From the NCBI GenBank assembly GCA_040758525.1, contig JBFLVQ010000496.1, positions 1-7,165 on the forward strand: a stretch of 7,165 nt of DNA. Reading direction: 5' to 3'. This DNA is from JBFLVQ01 sp040758525 (GTDB taxonomy: Bacteria; Acidobacteriota; Blastocatellia; Chloracidobacteriales; JADJPF01). Shown piece after piece: positions 5,399 to 7,165 of this stretch. A program made the position numbers and the translations under genes. Each line of letters begins with the position of its first letter. Position 1 is the first letter of the stretch. The notes beneath the pieces are model-generated. The model did no database searches, was not told the origin of the DNA, and saw nothing but the letters and a program-made list of their open reading frames with translations.

Positions 5399-7165
5399 TC
5401 AGATCCCCAGTCGGCTGCGTTTCAGTTGTAAACCCTTACGGGTTAGACCAAGCTGACGGGCGGTACGTGAGATATTACCATTATGACGTTTGAGTGCCTC
5501 GGTCACCATTTGCCGTTCTAATGCTTCGATCGCTTCACCCAGCGTAATACCTGGCGGGATCGCAATACGGGCTTTCCCATCTATGTTTATATTGCCACCA
5601 TAGAAGAAGTTGGCACGTCGGAAGTTTATTATCTCGCTGGATAATTCATCAATTGTGACAATATGGCGCTCTTCTGCATAAGCAACTACCCGCTCAATCT
5701 CGTTCTGTAGCTGGCGTACATTGCCTGGCCAATCATAAGCAACCAGTTTATCTGCCGCCTCTTCTGATAAGCGTACAGATTTGCTCATACGCTCAGAGAA
5801 GCGTTTAAGAAAATGTTCCGCCAATGGGAGTATCTCTTCACGCCGTTCACGTAGTGGTGGCACGTGTATACGTATGACATTAAGACGATGGAATAGATCC
5901 TCACGAAACAGTCCCTTGCTTACCTGCTTTTCTAGATCACGATTGGTGGCTGCCAATACACGCACATTTACTCTGGTAGGACGATCATCGCCAAGCGCAT
6001 GGATTTCACCTTCTTGGAGAAATCGCAATAACTTTGGCTGTACATCAATAGGCAGTTCACCAACCTCGTCTAAAAAGAGCGTACCGCCTTCGGCAGCACG
6101 TATTACACCTCTTTGATCCTGTGAAGCGCCTGTAAAAGCGCCCTTACGATGACCAAACAGACGACTCTCGACAATATCCTTGGCCACCGCAGCACAGTTG
6201 AAAGGGACGAAATCACGATCGCGTCGCTCACTCTCAAGATGTATCGCACGCGCCACCAACTCCTTGCCTGTGCCAGACTCGCCTGTGATCAAAACTGTAA
6301 CGCTACTTGAGCGAATCTTATGTATCTGCTCAAGCACTGTCTTCATTGCTGGACTAGCAACAAGAAAACCTGGCATAGAACTAAGACAACGCAATGAACC
6401 TAGATCAAATTCTTTGGTCGTCCTTAAACGTTCACGTAACGCACAGACCTCTAGACACTGTTCTGCCAAACGTAATAATGTTTGTAACTGTTCTAAGCGC
6501 CGCTCTACCACCGGTTGGGTAGCTGCCGCATAGAGAACTAGCTCCTTCTGATTACGATCGGTAAACTGACGTACAATCGTTTCTGGTGGGAATGTACGTC
6601 CACCATCAAGATGTAGCCTAATACGCTCACCAACACGGGTCGGATTGGCATTGGCCAATCCTTGACAGACAATTGGCACAAAATCGCCTTTCTCATTCAG
6701 TTCAAAAACCATCACAGAAGGAGCCACAAACATATCCCGTACAATCGAGGTGAGTTCACGTAATAACAGCTCACGTTGATGTGCGGCTTCTACTAGTCGT
6801 TCTACCAACACACTATCAAAGGCTGCCGGTATCGCTACAGCAGTCTCGGGTGGCATTATGGTCTGGCGCGGTAGTTCAGCCAATAATGCTAATGCACGAT
6901 TTCTCAGCGAATTTACCCCAAGTTCCGCAAAGGTTCGCTCTGCCGCTTGTAGATGCGTCTCGGCTAGCGCTACTTCACCTAATTGACAGAGCACACGTCC
7001 CATCTCCATATGGGAGAGAGCAGATTGATAACGAGATTTGGTTGTCTTAAAACAGGAGATACTCTGATCAATAGCAGAACGGGCAGCGCTAAGGTCGCCG
7101 TCTATTGCGCGTAGCTGTCCTAACAATCGCTGGGCATAACCAGAAAGTTCTAGATCTGCCTGCTT
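5399..7165 (-). CDS. Sigma-54-dependent transcriptional activator with TPR and GAF-like N-terminal regions (start beyond window)
   Basis: 588 residues are visible, ending at a TGA at 5399. The frame stays open to the right edge, so the true start is outside; a TTG at 7126 is only an internal codon. Numbering from the first visible residue: about 1-95 has TPR-like helical repeats (GRVLCQLGEVALAETHLQAA); about 118-235 is a weak GAF-like sensor region ending in a coiled stretch; about 268-500 is the AAA+ domain with Walker A GESGTGKE (295), an intact GAFTGA loop (342-347), Walker B TLFLDEVGEL and FREDLFHRLNV; about 546-587 is a Fis-type helix-turn-helix (ISRTARQLGLTRKGLQLKR). The intact GAFTGA loop means it should contact sigma-54 and remodel the closed promoter complex. 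There is no receiver domain in the visible part. Relatives with this layout often carry a Ser/Thr kinase domain further upstream, but none is visible here. It ends 11 bp from the convergent BMP gene. Confidence 0.92.
   Translation of the reverse strand, partial: KQADLELSGYAQRLLGQLRAIDGDLSAARSAIDQSISCFKTTKSRYQSALSHMEMGRVLCQLGEVALAETHLQAAERTFAELGVNSLRNRALALLAELPRQTIMPPETAVAIPAAFDSVLVERLVEAAHQRELLLRELTSIVRDMFVAPSVMVFELNEKGDFVPIVCQGLANANPTRVGERIRLHLDGGRTFPPETIVRQFTDRNQKELVLYAAATQPVVERRLEQLQTLLRLAEQCLEVCALRERLRTTKEFDLGSLRCLSSMPGFLVASPAMKTVLEQIHKIRSSSVTVLITGESGTGKELVARAIHLESERRDRDFVPFNCAAVAKDIVESRLFGHRKGAFTGASQDQRGVIRAAEGGTLFLDEVGELPIDVQPKLLRFLQEGEIHALGDDRPTRVNVRVLAATNRDLEKQVSKGLFREDLFHRLNVIRIHVPPLRERREEILPLAEHFLKRFSERMSKSVRLSEEAADKLVAYDWPGNVRQLQNEIERVVAYAEERHIVTIDELSSEIINFRRANFFYGGNINIDGKARIAIPPGITLGEAIEALERQMVTEALKRHNGNISRTARQLGLTRKGLQLKRSRLGI

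Overview
The window looks like a draft-assembly piece of a Gram-negative bacterium of moderate GC. It carries Sec-exported proteins, a lipoprotein with a lipobox, a sigma-54-dependent activator with an intact GAFTGA loop, and a 100-base run of N. This gene mix suits Acidobacteriota, Myxococcota or related environmental phyla, but the sequence alone does not fix the phylum.

Layout, left to right. (1) 1-294, minus: the N-terminal 98 codons of an Rrf2-family regulator that leaves the window on the left. (2) 295-472: a 178-bp spacer with a likely Rrf2 promoter, an 11-bp tandem repeat overlapping its -10 and ribosome-binding site, a short inverted repeat and a separate 12-bp tandem repeat. (3) 473-4068, minus: three tandem paralogous genes (first to last: 4068-2890, 2887-1755, 1720-473). 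Each encodes a signal peptide, a charged low-complexity linker and a C-terminal FGE-sulfatase/SUMF1 domain. Spacings are 2 bp and 34 bp and all three probably start at TTG, so they read as one operon. The middle gene is interrupted by the N run, which lies inside a stretch shared identically with the upstream paralog. (4) 4069-4385: a divergent intergenic region with a 14-bp perfect inverted repeat, nested and outer helices, and a second hairpin just before the next ribosome-binding site. (5) 4386-5387, plus: a BMP/PnrA-type substrate-binding lipoprotein. (6) 5399-7165, minus, open at the right edge: a TPR / GAF-like / AAA+ sigma-54 activator / Fis-type HTH regulator.

How the genes relate. 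The three FGE-like proteins are probably exported and work outside the cytoplasm. All keep the second of the two FGE active-site cysteines (human C341 position) and replace the first (C336 position) with Asn or His. Classical copper-dependent formylglycine formation is therefore unlikely, and a binding or other role is more plausible. The BMP lipoprotein has no transporter genes beside it here. The sigma-54 activator converges on it with 11 bp between them, and nothing in the sequence shows which genes it controls.

The most informative observations are: the repeat and assembly gap in the middle paralog, which can be reconstructed as 74 missing bases restoring one 368-residue frame; the shared TTG starts; the loss of one active-site cysteine in all three paralogs; and the folded intergenic element upstream of the BMP gene.
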